Source: Litomosoides sigmodontis (lineage: Eukaryota; Nematoda; Chromadorea; Rhabditida; Onchocercidae). Taken from it: a DNA stretch of 64,000 nucleotides. The notes under the pieces were generated by a model. That model was not told where the DNA came from and searched no databases. It saw nothing but the letters and a program-made list of their open reading frames with translations. Positions 62,901 to 64,000 of this stretch are shown piece by piece; positions within the stretch are counted from its first letter, which is position 1; the number at the start of each line of letters is the position of its first letter. The stretch covers positions 3,406,001 to 3,470,000 of the forward strand of contig OY718805.1 of the NCBI GenBank assembly GCA_963070105.1, written 5' to 3'. Made by a program: the position numbers and the translations under genes.

Positions 62901-63573
62901 CTGATTTTTTTTTATACGGGAAACTGGGTGAATTCATCTAAAAGTCTTGCATACCACTCATCACTGCGTATGTCTGCACAGGAAGTTGCGGTGTCCATCG
63001 CTTTCACTGCAGCTGCAGCTGCAGCCTTCGCTTCAGCACATGTTGAACGATGTCTTTTAAGGGAGTAATCGGAAGAAAGCGCCCTTAAATAAAATAATTT
63101 AAATTGTAGCAGCAATGTGAGCCATCCGAACACTGATTCTTCCATGACAGCACGACACGATACATCACAGTTCAGTATTGTGAATGTCGATATTTTAACT
63201 TGTTTCTAACAAATCTATGAAAAGAAGAAATAATGTTGGCAAAACTAGAAGATAGTGAGGAAGTGAACAGAGAAGCCAGTGAAAAATGCAAAAACGTGAA
63301 TTTTATCTATCAACAGTGACGACTTAAGACAAAAAATATACAAAATAGTGAAAAATTATGACAATTAAGAGCTAACCGGTTACAATCAACGCAAATATGT
63401 TGCTTTTGCTTCAATGATGTGTGAAAATTTCGCACTGAAGGAGACCTTATAGGTGGAGGATATTGCGATCGAACAATATTTGCTGGTTTTGCAAACATAG
63501 CAGTACTACCAACTGACACTGGATTTAAACCTAAAGAACTTATTAACGAATACTTGACTGACTGCTTCACCAT
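59956..63573 (-). CDS. Zinc finger and BTB domain protein
   Basis: Eleven minus-strand exons: 63573-63377, 63083-62925, 62724-62631, 62440-62363, 62243-62071, 61917-61737, 61607-61501, 61133-61019, 60801-60660, 60553-60465 and 60144-59956. They give 1524 nt, 507 aa, and every junction phase agrees. Three zinc-finger-like units come first: CVDC followed by LKRHRSTC, CRVC followed by FDRHCDELH, and CQTC followed by LERHRRESC; two are Cys2-His-Cys type. Ser/Pro-rich linkers and an Ala run lie between them. The C-terminal part is a BTB/POZ fold: WVDDCALIVGESRIGVPRA, MLSRASTYFSSLFQYYENHS, CILFMADKFKIKPLYDRCE and the nematode-style ending ADEDYRQMGAELKAELLEKW. BTB domains dimerise or bind cullin-3, so a transcriptional or ubiquitin-adaptor role is likely. 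The order (fingers before BTB) is opposite to ZBTB factors. The ATG follows an in-frame TGA; an earlier exon cannot be excluded. Confidence 0.86.
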
Positions 63574-63847
63574 AATTGAACTAGCGCAAATCTTTCAGGA
63601 ACGGCAACAATCTAATGACTTGGACTAGCAATTATTAGAGGTGTGAATTTTGGGAGGGGGGGGGAGGGTTAACCCAGAGTGAAACAAAAGAGGTTTCAAA
63701 TCGCTTACGACAATCACGCAAAATTTAATCATGCAGCTAGCCAATATCAAAAAAGTTTCAATACTAAAAGTGAAGTAGAGTGGATTTCATATGAATTAAA
63801 TTTCTTTTTATTGAACAACAAGGGTCAAAACTGACAAATCTTTGAAA
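63574..63847. other. Spacer upstream of the zinc finger/BTB gene
   Basis: Under 300 bp between the proposed start of the zinc finger/BTB gene and the stop codon of the next minus-strand exon. It has a G run at 63652-63667 (GGGAGGGGGGGGGAGGG). The promoter or an outron may lie here. Confidence 0.5.
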
Positions 63848-64000
63848 CTAACCCTCATTTCCTGAAATGCGCGGTTGCGATTGATGGTAAATTCCCCGAT
63901 TTTGGATCGCCACACTATGCTTCGAAGGGTCAGATGGCGACAAAGAAAGTTGTGCTTTAATGGGTGGCAATTGTGCCGCAAAACCACCATTTTCTGGTAT
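63848..64000 (-). CDS. Terminal exon of a gene beginning beyond the window
   Basis: The minus strand is open from the window edge to TAG at 63850-63848, 50 residues rich in Pro, Ser and Gln (FAAQLPPIKAQLSLSPSDPS, then HQSQPRISGNEG). It is more GC-rich than its surroundings, as exons here are. Just before the stop is a good donor (G/GTTAGT), so it could instead splice onwards, but its phase does not fit the first exon of the zinc finger/BTB gene. No family can be named. Confidence 0.4.
   Translation of the reverse strand: MPENGGFAAQLPPIKAQLSLSPSDPSKHSVAIQNRGIYHQSQPRISGNEG

Noticed and set aside
63808..63990. Arg/His-rich minus-strand frame starting VVLRHNCHPLKH
   Set aside because: Another frame of the same strand gives a smoother Pro/Ser/Gln protein sequence running to a stop; this one is its shadow.

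Overview
The window reads as nuclear DNA of a parasitic (probably filarial) nematode. It is very AT-rich, its genes are broken by many short introns with TTTCAG-type acceptors, and it holds an FMRFamide-like neuropeptide precursor matching nematode flp-16, a PP1-like phosphatase of the kind expanded in nematodes, and a short sphingomyelin-synthase-family enzyme. No bacterial-style operon, rRNA, tRNA or CRISPR array was seen. All gene models were spliced by eye; the main evidence for them is that reading-frame phase is kept across every junction.

Layout from left to right. (1) 1-2443 (+): last five exons of an unrecognised helical protein that starts upstream of the window. (2) 3212-5672 (-): complete seven-exon PP1-like phosphatase, 322 aa. 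(3) 7406-8465 (-): flp-16-like neuropeptide precursor, 106 aa. (4) 8466-19232: gene-poor DNA with a 1.5-kb TAA array. (5) 19233-24543: a 5.3-kb block bounded by two inverted copies of one 0.6-0.8-kb sequence; it encloses a predicted single-pass membrane protein gene (20444-23695, -) whose last intron holds a 1.1-kb TAA array. (6) 24544-30839: gene-poor, simple repeats. (7) 30840-35431 (+): sphingomyelin-synthase-family enzyme, 289 aa, with a 1.5-kb ATT array in intron 2. (8) 36551-38764 (-): BAR-domain protein lacking its 5' exon. (9) about 39650-41300: fourth ATT array, followed by CT- and ATC-rich DNA without a clear gene. (10) 46271-53843 (+): about 20-exon DNAJC14-type membrane co-chaperone, about 927 aa. 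(11) 55170-55929 (-): three 3' exons of an unknown gene. (12) 59956-63573 (-): eleven-exon protein with N-terminal C2H2/C2HC zinc fingers and a C-terminal BTB domain, 507 aa. (13) 63848-64000 (-): terminal exon of another gene.

The neighbours do not form a pathway. The most unusual features are the four kilobase-scale AAT/ATT trinucleotide arrays within 30 kb. Two of them lie inside introns, both with ATT on the sense strand, and each array carries its own variant or higher-order repeat at an edge. Next is the long inverted repeat that encloses an unknown gene plus one of these arrays.
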